From the NCBI GenBank assembly GCA_902729315.2, contig LR746269.1, positions 3,420,001-3,484,000 on the forward strand: 64,000 nt of DNA, written 5' to 3'. The position numbers were made by a program, and so were the translations under genes. Positions 48,106 through 61,800 of this stretch are shown one piece after another. How positions within the stretch are numbered: position 1 is the first letter of the stretch; each line of letters opens with the position of its first letter. Below the pieces are notes generated by a model, which saw only the letters and a list, made by a program, of their open reading frames with translations, ran no database searches and was not told the origin of the DNA. The stretch comes from Spirodela intermedia (lineage: Eukaryota; Streptophyta; Magnoliopsida; Alismatales; Araceae).

Positions 48106-48480
48106 GATTCAACAATGAAAAATAACTTAGGAGATTTGAGAAAAACTAGAGGTCATATATGATTGTACATCACAATTAAAAGACATCAAGATATATGAAA
48201 TAGTAGAAAATAAATGTATTGGAGATTTATTCAATAGATTCACTAAAATATTAAACACTCTAAAAGGACTAAGGAGGTCTTTCATAAGCTTTGAGTCAAA
48301 TAGAGGAATCCTTAAATCTATTACAATGAAATGGAAACCAAAAAAGTAGTCATTGAAGAAACTAAATATTTGAGGTAGGTAACTTTAGATGAATTTGTGA
48401 GGTCTTTATTTACTTATGAATTAGGATTATTTAAATAAAATGAAGAAATTGAATAAGCAATGAAGAGTCTTGTTCTTAAG

Positions 48481-51233
48481 TGAAAAACAATTTTGGTGAA
48501 TTAAGCCCTGAATAAACTATATCTCTTCTCTCTAAATAGTTCAGAGTAATTTTGAATAAAATAAAGAAAGACAAATCTAAGAGTATATAAACATTCCTAT
48601 AAATTATAACAAAAGAAAGGAAGTTCGGTATGAATGTAACATACTAGGTCAGTTCAATTCAATTGACTAATGAGTTTACTAAATTACTTTTATAAAAAAA
48701 TTAGAAGTATTTCTAAAGATGCAGGCATTAGTTCACAAGATCTAATATTTTAAACATGTTACTGCAAATATTTAACATTACCATTCCACTATAAATATTT
48801 TATTTTTGACTATTACTTAGTTATGCAAGTACATGTACACTCTAGCATGTCTTTCTTCTGTTTGTGTTTTATCCTTAGATCAATCTGCATCTCATCTACA
48901 ATGATGACTCCATTCCCTATTTTTGATCTTGTTTCACCAAGCTTGACAATAGATTCACTTAAATTTTGATTGAAAACTTTCTTCACATACGTCATTGTTC
49001 CTCACCCTCTTTTAATCTCGAACATGATCAAGAAATTCTTTTACATGACTATACTTCCATTCAAATTCTTATGGGATTATGCTCTAATCTATTTAAACAT
49101 CTCTAAAATTTTGACTTAATATCTTTAGTCATGACAATATGTGACATCTATGAATTCAACCTCATATAGCAAATAAAATTTGAATAGTCAGCACTGATCT
49201 CTCTACTATCTTGAGAGTGATACTAACAGTTTTTTCAAAGAAATAAATTACAATTAGAGAGATCTTTGAAGTTTTGTCAAATGGCATGAACACAATGAGT
49301 CACTTTAGAATAAGCTGAAATAACATAATGTTTGATTTGATTGAAGTGCCAATGTCTTCTACATTTGGTTAGTTTGTTGACATGAAAAGAAGAATAAAAA
49401 TCAAGCATAATTCAACATTCTCTTTACTAAACTGTTAGTTGCTCCTTAGGTTAATGTCAATGATGGTCAATATTCAATCAGAAATTCTTCTTTATTTGTG
49501 TGGAAAAAACTTGTCATTAAATCTTGGTTTAGTCATTGAACGAAGTTAACCTCTATAATCAAAGGTGGGTATCATAGAGCCATGAATATAGAAGAAAATT
49601 TCAAAGTACAATTCTATGTGAGTTGAACTTAGTAATTAGTGGTTGTGATTACTAAATGGTTCGTTCAATGGAACCCAAGGACAAGGTTCATTGACGAGTG
49701 GATTAGACAAAGGAACAAAGCATTATAATTTTTTTTGGGTATTTTATATTTATATTTAGAAAATTATCAGAATTTATGATAAATTTTTTTAGAACCCATT
49801 AAGAAAAAATAGATTAGATAAATCTGACCATCCTTTATTGATCTAAGTGACCTAAAATCTAATAGAATATGTTTGAGAAATACTAGGTTCTTTGTCATAG
49901 ATATAATTGATTTATTATCATAATAAATTTATATTGGTAAAGATTGAGGCATGTTGATAGCTTTTAACATCATTTACATCTTATATTATTTGTTGTAATG
50001 TCCATGAGACAACACTTAAACCAAGGTTGAGAATGAATCCACTAACTATCTTTCTAACATCTATAGAGACTACTCAATCATTGGCAATAAAACTATGAAA
50101 TTTAAAATTAAAATATGTGGAAAAATTATTTCATAATTGATGATTTATTTAATATATATATATATATATTTGTGCCAAGATGACATTTTTAATATTTCAA
50201 AATAGCCTAAACTATACAAAAATACCCTTAACAAGCTGAATTATATTTTAATATGTTAGAAAATAAAAATAAAAATTAGAAAATTCATGATGACATATTA
50301 TAGCAATAGTTTGATCTTATGAAGTTTGATTGTAGTTATGCAAAAGTGAGTTGTGAGATGAAGGTAGTAAAACTTGGTAGGTGGATATATGTAACAAAAG
50401 GTTGAACCAGAATAAATCTATGTTGATCTCTCTTTCCTATTTAGTAGGTCTACATAATCCTAAGTTTTCATTCTCATTTCCAAATGAAGCACAACTGGTC
50501 TTTTATGTAAGTCCTGATGCTTACATAGTGGGCTGGATCAATCTTAGTTAATAACGGGCTGAATTACTCCAATTCTTAATGAGAGAAAAAGGGTAAATGA
50601 AAAATAAAATTACAAAGGGCCTAAATGGGCCAAACAAGCCCAAACGATATTGGCCCAAACATAGAGATTGAAGTAAGATGGAAGATCAATTCCTGTAGAT
50701 CAGCTCAATTTAATCACTCTTGTGTGTGCCAATGAAACTTAAGCTATGTACTTAGTATATAAAGAATTGTATTGGAAACACTTAAAAGTAAAAAATATTT
50801 AAAGAGTTAATTCACCCCTCCTTTTAGTATTCTTAGCCCACTTTGAGGCAACCATTATGCTAGTAGGATGAGATTTGATATTTATCCTACTGAAGGCAAC
50901 TCACAAGTAGATTTGAGACTAGTGTCCTACTGTGTTGAGATAAATCAAAGGCTATTCACTGAATAATGATTTATAAAATATTTTCAAATATTTTTAAGGC
51001 CACCGAGACGTTGATTAAATATGATGCGTACATGAAGACTACAACACAATTATCGCTAAACTTTGTTTTACGCACTAGGGACTAGCCTTACACTCAATTT
51101 ATTGGCAAGTTCGCTTTTTTTCTTCTAGTAAACAAGAGATAATGCGTTTCTACTACACTTTAAAAACAAATAATTGGAGATAATAGATCATCGAACGGCC
51201 TGGGAAAGGATGATAGATATTTATCCATCTGGA
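48481..51233. other. AT-rich intergenic DNA
   Basis: No gene is recognised. Around 50805-50860 the text TTAATTCACCCCTCC followed by a T-rich stretch resembles the terminal part of some copia LTRs and resembles 46755-46800, but no element can be delimited. Confidence 0.5.
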
Positions 51234-52651
51234 TCACGACTCGGAGCCGGACGAATGGACCTTGGCGAGGAAACCCTTGAGGCACCGGTTGTAGACGCAG
51301 GGGCGTTCGAGGTGCACTAGGTGTCCCGCCTTGCTTATGCTATGCACCGCCGCCTTCTCTCCCAGTTTCCTGCGTTGCGTCAACAACAAAGGCAGACGCA
51401 CCGGTCACCAATCACTTGGCACACATTTTAGAAGATCGCGTCAGATATACTTTCTTTCTCTGTCTCTCCGTTTGCCTGTCTGTCTGTCCGTCTCTCTCTC
51501 TCTCTCTGAGGTGACGATGTATGTACTGTGCACTATGTGTGAGCTAGGGCAGATACATATAAGCATGGAAGCTGAAACATAGAAAGAGGGGTGTCAATGA
51601 GAGCGACTCACTCTTTCATGTCCTGGGCGAGTTCAATTTTGAAGATCCTGTCGTTCTCACCCCACAGTAGAAGTATGTGCTGTTATTCGCGAAGACACAT
51701 GTTTCATATGGTTTCGTTGGGCATCAATTGAAGAGGAGAACAAGCAGTGAACGAAAACGCAAGGGTCTACATGAAATTCAGACATGAAGATTAGGCAAAG
51801 AGACCTGGGGCAAGTTGGCGGGAAGGGTGAACTCCCTATTGCTGTCCTCGAGTCCCTCCAGCAGTTCCTCCCTTTCCTTCCTGTTACTGAACATCACCTA
51901 CACAATAATGTCCCCACAGAGGATCACCCCAAAGTCCAGGAGAAGCGGCAGAACTGATTAGGCCCATCATAGCAACAGAAAATTGGAACGTCGTGGGTCT
52001 CCTGCAGCTAACCAGAGAAAAGCCATGAGTGAGCGGCCGTACCTTAATGAAGTCCTTGTGGAGGCGGTCGGGAAACCAATACTTGCGGTAAGTTGCGACG
52101 GAGAGCAGCGCCTTGTTCCCTTTCAGTGTGTTCGGCAGTAGCAGCTCCGCCGAGGACTTGAAACCAAGCCTGGCTAGTGCCTCCTCCCCAATGCTGCTGG
52201 TCATCGCAACCACCGAGCCGGAAACCACCATAGACCGCACCATCTCCGGCCGCGCTTCTGCCAGTTTGAACGCCACCATTCCCCCATAGCTGAAGCCCAC
52301 CAGTGTGCACCGCTGTACCCCCAGTAGTGCCAGGGCCCGTCCCAGGCAATCCGCCTGGAAATCTGGGGACCTTTCGGATCTCCCCGTCTTTGAGCTCCCA
52401 AAGAAGAACAGGTCCGGCACATAGACCGCATACCTCTTGGTTAGAGCGCCTACCTGGAACTGCCACGTCACGATGCCCTCCCCGGCGAACCCGTGCACCA
52501 GCACCACGGGTGGCTTTTGCTTGTCGTTCTTCTTTGGCACCCAGAAGCTCATCACGGTGCCAGGTTCCAGCTCCACCGTTCTCTGCCGCAGCCCGGCCAG
52601 CTTAGCTAGCCCGTGGACGATAGGCTTCTGCGCCTCCACCCAGTTCACCAT
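51234..52651 (-). CDS. Alpha/beta hydrolase superfamily protein
   Basis: Four exons: 52043-52651, 51805-51897, 51612-51679 and 51234-51369, GT-AG and phase-consistent, giving 301 residues. The start is the ATG at 52649-52651 (MVNWVEAQKPIVHGLAKLAG), because relatives begin at this point; an in-frame GTG seven codons upstream is not used. Family blocks: PPVVLVHGFAGEGIVTWQFQ (oxyanion HG), YVPDLFFFGSS, nucleophile elbow VGFSYGGMVAFK, acid in LLWGENDRIF and His in KAGHLVHLERPCVYN. All three triad residues are present. No transit peptide or signal peptide is evident, so a cytosolic location is likely. Substrate unknown; many plant paralogues are annotated only as AB hydrolase-1 proteins. The gene is in tandem with the KCS gene upstream of it. 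Confidence 0.92.
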
Positions 52652-53837
52652 CTCCTCTGGTTTTATGTCCACTCCTCCTCCGTGTATCGTTTCTGAGAAT
52701 CAGTTCGAGCGTAGTCTGCGTCTGGTTATCGGTTTATATGAAGGGGGAGATGCCGATGATGCAGAGAGATTGAATCGAGAGGGAAATCTTGTTGCAGTCG
52801 CAACAGTTTGAGGAAAGGGACATCATGCGATATAACGAGTTAGGAGGTAAGATGTTAGATCGGGGTAGTTTGAAGGACCTCAGGTGGCGTCTTACGAGTG
52901 GCAAATAGAGATCTAAGATTTCTAGGAATACAGTAAGGTTGTTGGGTTACACCGAGCAACTAACAGATCTCTTTGTCCTTGAGAAAAAGATCGATGGACT
53001 ACACCATCGAAGGTGCAGAATCCACCTCCGTCTGGTCTCTGCTCGTGAGTCCGCTGGTTGGTTCGGCCGCTCAGCCTACCCAATCCACTCAGCCTTTCCC
53101 CACCTGTTTTGCGGCCCGGGCGTTTTTTTTTGCTCTCGTTTGGTGGCATTTGGCGATCCACCTATCTGTAGATCGCTTACTGCGCTGTCTGTTCACACAT
53201 TGGCCTGCCGACCCCCTTGGGACCGGTGGGAGAAGTTAAGCGACAGCGGCTCCCTCTTTGACTTTTCCACTAATACCTATGGACACGGGGAGTGTCCATT
53301 TCTTGTCCAGCTTCTTGTCCCCCAACCATTGCGTTAGGTAGGATACGGCGTCTACCACTCATTGTCGCATTAGGTAGAATACGTGTCTACCGCTCATTGT
53401 GTCAAGCTAATACGGACGGCCCAGTAAGATATTATACCAGTAAAACACGACTTCCTGCGAGCAGGAGCGGCATGGATTAATGATCAAGGAACCATCTCAA
53501 CACCTGGAGAAAAGTCGTAGAGCGTCGGCGTATGATGATTCGATCGATGATCGGGGAGGTGATCCTTGCAAGCAGTTCTACACTGCGATTCTAAGTGAAT
53601 TCGTAAATATCGCGCGACCCATCGTTAGAGACTCGGTCTAGTAGTCCACTGGTAAGCAGGAGAACTTGATCACAGTGCTACTTGTTAGTGAGTGTGCAGG
53701 GTGGATTCTCGAGGGCAATACAAATCTCACCTTCTTGGTTTGCTCGTGCGGGAACAGCCAGCCGAGGCACGCGCACAGCGACAAGCGACGAGAGCGGGAG
53801 AACAGGTGTTACTGAGAGTTGAGAGGGGGAGGTGGTG
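52652..53837. other. Intergenic between the hydrolase start and the KCS stop
   Basis: About 1.2 kb, no gene recognised. It contains an imperfect two-copy repeat at 53327-53400 (unit about 35-40 bp, shared TTAGGTAG, ATACG and GTCTACC). Confidence 0.6.
53327..53400. repeat. Imperfect two-copy tandem repeat
   Basis: Two adjacent copies share CATTG, TTAGGTAG, ATACG and GTCTACC(A/G)CTCATTGT with small indels. Confidence 0.75.
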
Positions 53838-55454
53838 TTACTGTTTCCTCGTCCCCAGGTACGTGACGCTGCCGTGGAGCAGCTCCACGGGGTACTTGTC
53901 AATACAGTCATTCCAGGGATTGTCCGGAGAAGGCGTTACCGTCCGGAGGGCCTGCCAGACGGCACTGTTGCACTTGAACCCGCTCCCGAAGGCGATTTGC
54001 CATACGCGGTGCCCCCTCCGCATCCTCCTCTTGGCCTCGATGTACGCCAGCTCGTACCAGATGGAGCTGGAGGAGGTGTTGCCGAAACGGTGCAGGGTCA
54101 TGCGGGAGGCCTCCACGTGGGCCGGCAGCAGCTGGAGGTTCTTCTCCAGTTCGTCGATCACCGCCCTCCCACCGGCGTGAATACAGAAGTGCTCAAAGGC
54201 CAGCTTGAAGTCGGGGATGTAAGGCTTCGCTTTGGAGCTGAATAGCTTATTTGCCACAAAAGTCGCGAAGAAGAGAAGCTGTTCGCTAATGGGAAGAACT
54301 AGAGGGCCGAGAGTGGTGATGTTGGCCTTCAGGGCGCCACCAGCGATGGCCATGACGTCCTTGGACAGGGAGACCCCCACCTTACCTCCGCCATCCTCCT
54401 CCTGGTAGACGCAGCGGAACGCCCGGTCGTCGGCGCCGCGGTGGGTGCGTACAACGTGCATCAGGCGGTACTTGGCCCTCTTGCGCTCGGCCCGGCGATT
54501 GGACAGGAGGACGGCAGCGCCGCCGACGCGAAACAGGCAGTTGGGTATGAGCATGGACTTGTGGTTGCCGAAGTACCAGTTCTGAGTTATGTTCTCCGTG
54601 CTGATGACGACGGCGTAGGTGTTGCTATGGACCTGAAGGAGGTCCTTGGCAAGGTCGAGGGCAATGACGCCGGCGCTGCAGCCCATGCCTCCCAGGCTGA
54701 AGCTGAGGATGTTCCCCCTGAGTTTGTAACGGTTGACGATCATTGCGGAGAGCGACGGCGTGGGGTTGAACAGGCTGCAGTTCACAACAAGGATACCAAT
54801 GTCCCTCGCCCGGACGGCGGTGCTGCGGAAAAGAGCGTCCATGGCGCCGAACATGACCTGCTCCGTCTCCTCTCTGGCGGTGACTAGGCATATCCTCGGC
54901 GGGAGGTGGTGCATTGCTTCGGGGACGTATGTCTCATCCCCAAGACCTGAGCGCTCGAGGACCTTGACCTGAAAGTCGAAGGACGAATCGTCGAACTCGC
55001 CACAGAGCCTAGCGTGCTCCACAAACTGGTGGAAGCGGGCACGAAGATGGTCAGGTGGGCGGTAGCAGGCGTAGTCGACCAGATAGATGGGGCGGGGGCG
55101 GGTCATGTAATGAACTGTGGTGCCAAAGGCGAGAATGATGGAGCAGACGATCACGCTCACAATGTTGTACTGCAAACCGTGCCAGAGCTGTCGAAGATCG
55201 TCAGGACTTGTACGGCTGGCCTCTAAGACGACGAGGATCATAACCGGTAGAAAGAGGATGGCGACGAGGTTGGAAACGAGGTAGTGGTACCCGAGCTTCA
55301 CGTACTTGAGTCTCACACTCTGAAGGAAGTCCGGCAGCCTTCGCTGGTGCCGATGGTCATCATCGTCTCCCGAGGTCACTGCGGCATCATTCTCCCGGCC
55401 ATTAGTGTTGTCTGGTTGATGCATTTGGGATTTCCTTGCCGCACCCACAGCCAT
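53838..55454 (-). CDS. KCS: 3-ketoacyl-CoA synthase (very-long-chain fatty acid elongase), KCS11/KCS4-like
   Basis: Single uninterrupted frame of 538 residues, usual for intronless KCS genes. It condenses malonyl-CoA with long-chain acyl-CoA in the ER, the rate-limiting first step of very-long-chain fatty acid elongation for waxes, sphingolipids and storage lipids. Two hydrophobic N-terminal segments (about residues 57-78 and 96-117) anchor it. The [17 protein letters not shown] motif follows. The catalytic Cys259 is in [19 protein letters not shown], His426 in [18 protein letters not shown] and Asn459 in [16 protein letters not shown]. The Cys-His and His-Asn spacings (167 and 33) are as in characterised KCS enzymes. 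Relative to Arabidopsis KCS11 it has a longer, Asp/His-rich N-terminus (residues 1-40). The exact paralogue is uncertain. Confidence 0.97.
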   Translation of the reverse strand: MAVGAARKSQMHQPDNTNGRENDAAVTSGDDDDHRHQRRLPDFLQSVRLKYVKLGYHYLVSNLVAILFLPVMILVVLEASRTSPDDLRQLWHGLQYNIVSVIVCSIILAFGTTVHYMTRPRPIYLVDYACYRPPDHLRARFHQFVEHARLCGEFDDSSFDFQVKVLERSGLGDETYVPEAMHHLPPRICLVTAREETEQVMFGAMDALFRSTAVRARDIGILVVNCSLFNPTPSLSAMIVNRYKLRGNILSFSLGGMGCSAGVIALDLAKDLLQVHSNTYAVVISTENITQNWYFGNHKSMLIPNCLFRVGGAAVLLSNRRAERKRAKYRLMHVVRTHRGADDRAFRCVYQEEDGGGKVGVSLSKDVMAIAGGALKANITTLGPLVLPISEQLLFFATFVANKLFSSKAKPYIPDFKLAFEHFCIHAGGRAVIDELEKNLQLLPAHVEASRMTLHRFGNTSSSSIWYELAYIEAKRRMRRGHRVWQIAFGSGFKCNSAVWQALRTVTPSPDNPWNDCIDKYPVELLHGSVTYLGTRKQ

Positions 55455-55670
55455 ATTCTTAAATCCCTCGCCTTCGCCTCCCCTAGGAGGGCCCCCCGGC
55501 TGGGTTCTGAGCTCTCAGGTACTCTGGAAAGGCAGCAAGGTCTCCCTGCGTGCCAGCCAATGGATCAGCAACTTGATATGACATATTCTAATCGATTACA
55601 GAAGACAGTCATCAACCAGGCGGAAAACAAGTAGCGCAGTCACCGGAAAGCAAGTAAAGAAGATGGAACA
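55455..55670. promoter_or_regulatory. Probable KCS promoter and leader region
   Basis: Assigned by position only: sequence immediately upstream of the KCS ATG. No specific element can be defended. Confidence 0.35.
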
Positions 55671-55827
55671 GAAACAAATGAACGAACAAAGATGCGGGTG
55701 GCTTCCGGTGATAAGATCTGCCGTGGTTGTGGAGAAACAAATGAACGAACAAAGATGCGGGTGGCTTCTGGTGATACGATCTGCCGGCGGGTCTGCCCTG
55801 CACACAATCACGGCAGATCGTATCACC
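55671..55827. repeat. 63-bp tandem duplication with an inverted arm
   Basis: Two near-identical 63-bp units (55671-55733, 55734-55796) share GAAACAAATGAACGAACAAA and GATGCGGGTGGCTTC. The end of the second unit (55770-55786, GGTGATACGATCTGCCG) has a perfect inverted copy at 55811-55827, giving a 17-bp stem with a 24-nt loop about 320 bp upstream of the KCS start. Confidence 0.9.
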
Positions 55828-58800
55828 GGGTGATACGAGCTCCACTTTCCACCGAAACAAAAATGCACGATCTGCTGTGCACAAAAATGCACGAACCAAG
55901 GATGTTACGGCGTGCCGGCTGGACCGAGGACGACGGCGATGGTCGCCGTTAATACTTACTTTTCCCCAAACCTTCCCATTCCACTCCCCGACGTGGAGTC
56001 AGGTTGCTAGGATTTAATACGGAAGGCTACCCTGTAGAAGGGTGACGGGGTTAAGGAATGGACATGGGGCCTTGGATAGCGAGTGGAGTGGGAGAGCGTA
56101 CCTCGGAAGATAAGATCTCAGCGCCATACGGGCAATGCCGGAAATTTATCTTCCGGTTATCCATCCACCCGCTCCCCCTCTTGCTGTCTAATTGTCGCCA
56201 GCAACAGCGGGAGGAACGAGAGACATCCCCTTCTCTACACCCCTCACTCTCGTTCTCGCTTTGTGCCCAGCTCCCCCACCGTTCCTCCCAGAACAAGTTG
56301 GAGGAGAAGGAAGCTTCCCTGGGACCACGCCTTTTCCAATCTGTAAACGCCATTCTCGAGCTTTGCATGTCCCTTGCCCTCCGTGACACCAACATCGAGC
56401 GTCGATCCTTATCGGCAACGGCACCACCGATTACTTCCATGGAAAGGAATTTATCTCTGTCAAGCCATTCATGACATTTTTCCAATAACAGTCATCGATC
56501 TGGCCAGAAGACCTAAGCCTCGGTTACGATCATGGATAATGGATCCGCGCAGGGGGCAGTGACGCGGATAAAACGACGGAATGAACAAAGTGAGAGGTGA
56601 TCGGTCACTTGTTCCGTTATTTTGCACATTTATAATGCAGTTTGGATGGGGGAGGGAGCACATTTTGAATGAAACTTGCGGGCTCAGCAACTATATTCTT
56701 ACCTCAATATAGTCATCATCGGGAAGAAATTTTATAAACCTCGTCAACTGATGAGCCGGTTATCCCTGGGACTGACGGCTGAACTTTGTCCTGAAGAGAA
56801 ACCCTATTCTCATCATTATTTGGAAGACAAACGATCAGCACTTGAGGTTTGACTACAATCACATTCTCCCTCTTCATTTTTTCATCTCTCTTCTAATTAC
56901 ATTGTTTTTTAGGATATGCTGTTGTATTAAAAAAACTGCCCTACCTCCGTTATTGTAAGTGGGATGTGACATACTTGGTGATCAATGATCTAACACTCTA
57001 CAAATGTCTACTTAGGGCGACCACGTTTGAACCCTCTCATAAAGGGTTGAAACCTTGGTGGCTTTAGCCTATGTGAAACCTACCCCGATTTCAACACAGT
57101 GTATACCTTATTCAATTTTGGTGATTTCATTTGAAGGTATAAATGAGATTCTAAGCTATAGAATCTTCTGCATGAAGATGTCTTGTGGATGTGATAGAAT
57201 CAATCTTGCCAGCAACGTTTGAAGGTAGATGCTCTATCTAGAGCAGATTTTTTATGTTTGAACAAAATTTAGATTAGTATCATTTTTTTGACACACTGAA
57301 ACAAACTCATTGAAGGATCAAAGAATTAAAACTCAACTGCCATTCCAAGATGACCTAGAATGAGATTAATTTTAGACTTCTTCAGAGGAAGAGCACCACT
57401 TCAAGAAATGAGGCCTAAACGTGCTGAACCATGCTGCTCAAAAATTTGAAAGTATAAACACAAAGGCTTGAAGGCCCGAAATGTGTTCAGGACCTAGTAG
57501 GCTTAGGAACCAACACTTGTTTTCTAGTTTCTCCATTATGTGAGTGTGTGGTTTTATTTTGCACAAAAAAAAACTTTTTAGGATGATGAGTGAATGTACT
57601 CTTGACAGTTTTTACTTCTTCTTTTTTATTATTTCTTGGCAACCTAGTCCTTGCCTAAGTTAGCCAAGACCTTCTCAAAGCAGGCCAGCCTTCTGGCTCT
57701 GGAGCAGTAGCTTCTCTCTAGCTTTCTTACTGTCTTTCTGCTTTTAGGTTAGTCTAACTAGCAGCTTTACTAGCTGTTCTTCTAACTGGCAGCAACACAG
57801 CTCCCTAACTGCCAGTTTAACATATTTGTGCTAGTTTTCTAATTGTGAGTTTATTTTATGTTCACTAATTGCAATTTTTCTTGAAGCAGCTGTGTATAAT
57901 GATTTTGAGCTTTCAAATAGAGCTTTGTTTCTTATTTCTTACATATGATTTTAAGATGATCATTCTCCACTTTAACTTCAACATTTTGTTAAGAATTCAT
58001 AATTTTTAGTAGTTTTCAACTCATACCTAATTTTTGTATGTGTAGCAAGCTATTCATTTATAAATTCATGTATACCATCCTCAAAAAAGTATGAATTGTG
58101 TTCTCAACTGTGTATCTTGTCAGTCTAAGTAGTTAAGCATAAATTTTCCTTACCTTGCTTTGATCATTTGGATCTGCTGAGGAAAGCAAGGATCAAAGGA
58201 AAGAAAGTTATCTTAATTGATCCATGTAGCAACCATGATCTTTTATCCTTTGGTTTGTTCTTTCTCTTCATCATGATAGGATAATCTACCCTAACATGTC
58301 ATATTTTATTTTATCAGTTAAGGTTTAAAAGGTGAAGATTTACACAATCTCTTACCAGCCTGATGTGATCCCCTACCAACCTAAATTTCCCAAATAAAAA
58401 AAAAGTGCAATCTCATCTTTGCCGCTTTCACTAAAGGAGAAACACATTTCTTCTGATTTAAATGCAAGAGGCTTCTCAGCTACTTTTCTAAGGATTCAAC
58501 AATCTTGCTCAATCTAATTAATTTGTAAATAAGGATCCCATGAGCTCATCTAGTGTTCCTTTGGACAAGTCTTTTGCTTCCTCAATAGTTGTAGCCTTCA
58601 ATCACCGATTGATTTATTTTTGACTCCTTTACTTGTGAAGTTAATCCATAGGTTATTTTAAGTTCATGTCAATTTTTTTTGTTATATGCAAACTTGAAAA
58701 TGATTAATTCACATCAAAAGTAGAAAATGGAATATAAATGACCTTGCATTTAGAGAAAGTAATTTTTCAATTTGATCCTCTAAATTCCAAGATACTAAAA

Positions 58801-61800
58801 TCTATCCAATTTCTCCTGATTGAAAGGTCCATTTGTTACAACTTCTCGGACACTAAAATCAATGGTTTAGATATAAACTCTCATGCTTTTTCCAGTATCT
58901 ATAATTTCTTCGATTGGATATATGAGGTCTTGGCATACAATGTCTTACAAAATTATTTCTTGAAGAGCTCATCATAGGATGTATTCATTTTTAAATCCTA
59001 TAAAAGGTTTTGGCTCTAATTATAGGTTCCCTAATAGGCGGGGGGCTTGATTTACCCTAATCGTTGTAATAGGACCAAACATAATTATATGGATATATAT
59101 ATATATCTTATTTACTTAATTCCTCAAATATATACATATATTCCTTTGATATTAGTGTATAATAGAATTCAAGTTGATTTCCTTAGAGATGGTCAGAAAA
59201 TAGTGGTGATTAATTATTTTGTATTCTAGATTGATTCAACAAACAAGATAAAAGAATAATGGAGTTTCCTCCACAGTTTGCAGCTGTGCTTTCAAAAATT
59301 AGTCCACATGTTCATTGAAAATAACTTCCTTTCCTTTGATCCTTGTGTCACCCAAGGATCAGTGGAATAAAAATATGAGCTAAAATGAAGGTATCGAAAA
59401 ATAAAAAGTTAAGAAAAACTATTAGAAGTTCAAGACATATTCATTTTAACTCATTTATGACTGAATTAAAGACATATTTTGCAGAATAATTAAGCAAAAT
59501 TTAACAAATAATGCTATGAGAATAGGGTGTTATCATGGGTTGAATTGATTTCCTAGTATGGTCTAATATTAATAATTTTAAAAAATAATTTTAAGCTATT
59601 TCAGTGAATTTCAACTTTAATGGGTTGATAGAACTTGTAATGGACTGATGTAGCATTTTATATGTCAACATATTGGCTGACTAAATTAGGTAGGCACACT
59701 TGGTACACATACTAAGTTTAAGAATTTGTAGAATAAAAGAATTTATAGTGGTTCAACTTTCCATAGCTTACATCCACTTTCCAAATAGTTTGTTCCCTTG
59801 GTTTAAGATATTCTCCTTTGGAGAATTACAATTGAACTTCACTAGATTAATAATCCCCTTTTACATGATAGATTGTACGGGTCTATCTTACTACATTAGA
59901 TACCTAGACACTAGTCTTTCTATCTACCATCATTATAAGTACTCTCCAGAGTATCTTCAAGTATAAAATGAAGTGTTACAGTAATAATGATCTTCAGATG
60001 TTGAGAGGTAGCTTCCTTATGATATAGGTAGTTTGAGCAAATGAGGAAGCTTGAGTGTGCAAGAGCTTGTGCCAAAATTTTCACATGCGAACTTAAATGA
60101 TGAAGATGATGAGATTTTCTATTGTTGAGGTGTTCCTTAAAAATTCTTACAAAGTGCTCTTTATGGAGCCAGAAATTTTGACCATTGGAGATCAAATTGC
60201 TGAGATAGGATTGGTTAAATATTCTCTAGGTCAACATATGGGTCAACCCATTTTGGATTGACACTACTTTTCAAAATATTTTATAGATTTTGTTATTATA
60301 TTTATATAATTAATTTATGAACATCAACATTATCAAACTCATCATTAATACTACTAATTGATTTTACTTAGGTGGCACTATAAACTACAATGGTGTGGTC
60401 CTTGGTATGCTTCTTCTTTAGCTACTCAATGATTTTTGATTTCAATCACTTACACTATTATTGTTGTTTGATCAACCCCAACCTACTTCATACTCTGAGG
60501 AAAAGATCTTTAGGTTCCATTAAATTTTAGTGAAGCACACCAAATCTATACTTTAAATATGATTACTTCAACTAGCTTCCACTGAATATAAAAGCCTTAG
60601 CATGCCTAGGTGCAAAACAACTGTGACTCCAACTAACCACCACTGAAATTAAGGCCATAACAAACTGATATATTGAACACTATGACTTCAACTAGTCTCC
60701 AATATATACTAACGCCTCAAGAAGCCTATAATAGATTTCTCATCTCTAGGGAACCAAAGAATATTTTAAGAATAGTTAAATGCTCTTCCAATTCTGCTCA
60801 TATCTTTCTTCACTTGATTTCTTTTCTTGAAGATGAGGAAGCATCTTACATATGGTTGAGTCATTGATGGCTTGAGCAGTGGACCAAACTTCCTTTCATT
60901 TCTTTGCTCATTGATGCAAATTTCTTACTCAAAATTTTCTGGAGGATGAACATTGAACATTGTGGCTCTCTCTTTTGATTCTATTTTTCTCTTCAAATAA
61001 ACCCAAGTGTTAATTCTCTTTCTATATGCAGCATACTGGACCATCCAATGATCAAGTTGGAACAACTAAGATGGTTCACTTAGTGCCAAATCTATCCTTG
61101 AAATTTAAGCTCCATAAAACATTATTTAATATTATAAAGATAATTTCAAATTGAAATCTCTGAATTTTGAATGCTTCATTTATTGCATTGTGTTCATCTT
61201 TGGATTATGTTTCCAATAAGTATATGTTTATACCTATGAGATAAACCATCTAAATAATAGTTTAATCATTCTTGATCTAAATATAAACCATTTTACCTTT
61301 GAGAAAATTTCTCCTTATTTAACATCTTATTTCATCTATTGTGAGTTACGCTCATGTACCATAGTACCCATTTCATCATTCTAATATTACTGTCATCAAA
61401 ACATTTAAGGTTACCGAAGACAACACAAAGTAGCTCATAAAACTATAAAGAACCAGTTTTCATCCAATTACAACAATTGCAATTTGGCGGTTGATAAGAA
61501 AAGGAGAAAAATGAGTTTTGAAATAAGTAATTCAGTCATGACAAAATTGCAAGGAGGAAGATCTCCAATTGGTAGTTATAATAAGTTGAAAATGAAGAAA
61601 CATAGGTAATTCAAAATTTAACAAAAGATTAATAAAAATATGTATGTTATGAATTTATAAACAAAAAATAAGTTGAAAATGGGAAACTTGAGTCACCTGA
61701 AACATAAAAATGAAGAGTTAGAAGGCCTACATAAGTTCAAGCCCAAATTCAAGAAAGCAAACCCTAAAGCACATGGGTAAGGCACTGGATTTGTAATGCT

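Larger units (their letters stand above)
46805..48480 (+). mobile_element. Old copia remnant (primer site plus gag) split by a nested element
   Basis: TAGTATTAGAGC at 46805-46816 matches the initiator-Met tRNA primer site at 10 of 12 positions and would mark the end of an eroded 5' LTR. Downstream, in frames broken by stops, 48190-48400 still reads as copia gag: LFNRFTKILNTLKGL, then KWKPKK, then VTLDEFV and a LFTYEL motif. The remnant is interrupted at 47108-48105 by a separate LTR element. Both LTRs and pol are unrecognisable. Confidence 0.7.

Noticed and set aside
52652-52672. An upstream GTG start for the alpha/beta hydrolase.
   Set aside because: Plant initiation uses ATG, and relatives begin at MVN, matching the ATG at 52649-52651.
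55671-55827. A CRISPR-like array.
   Set aside because: Only two tandem copies without spacers, in a plant nuclear genome.
56051-56485. A 144-codon frame upstream of KCS as a gene.
   Set aside because: No domain or family resemblance, and overlapping frames on the other strand are equally long.
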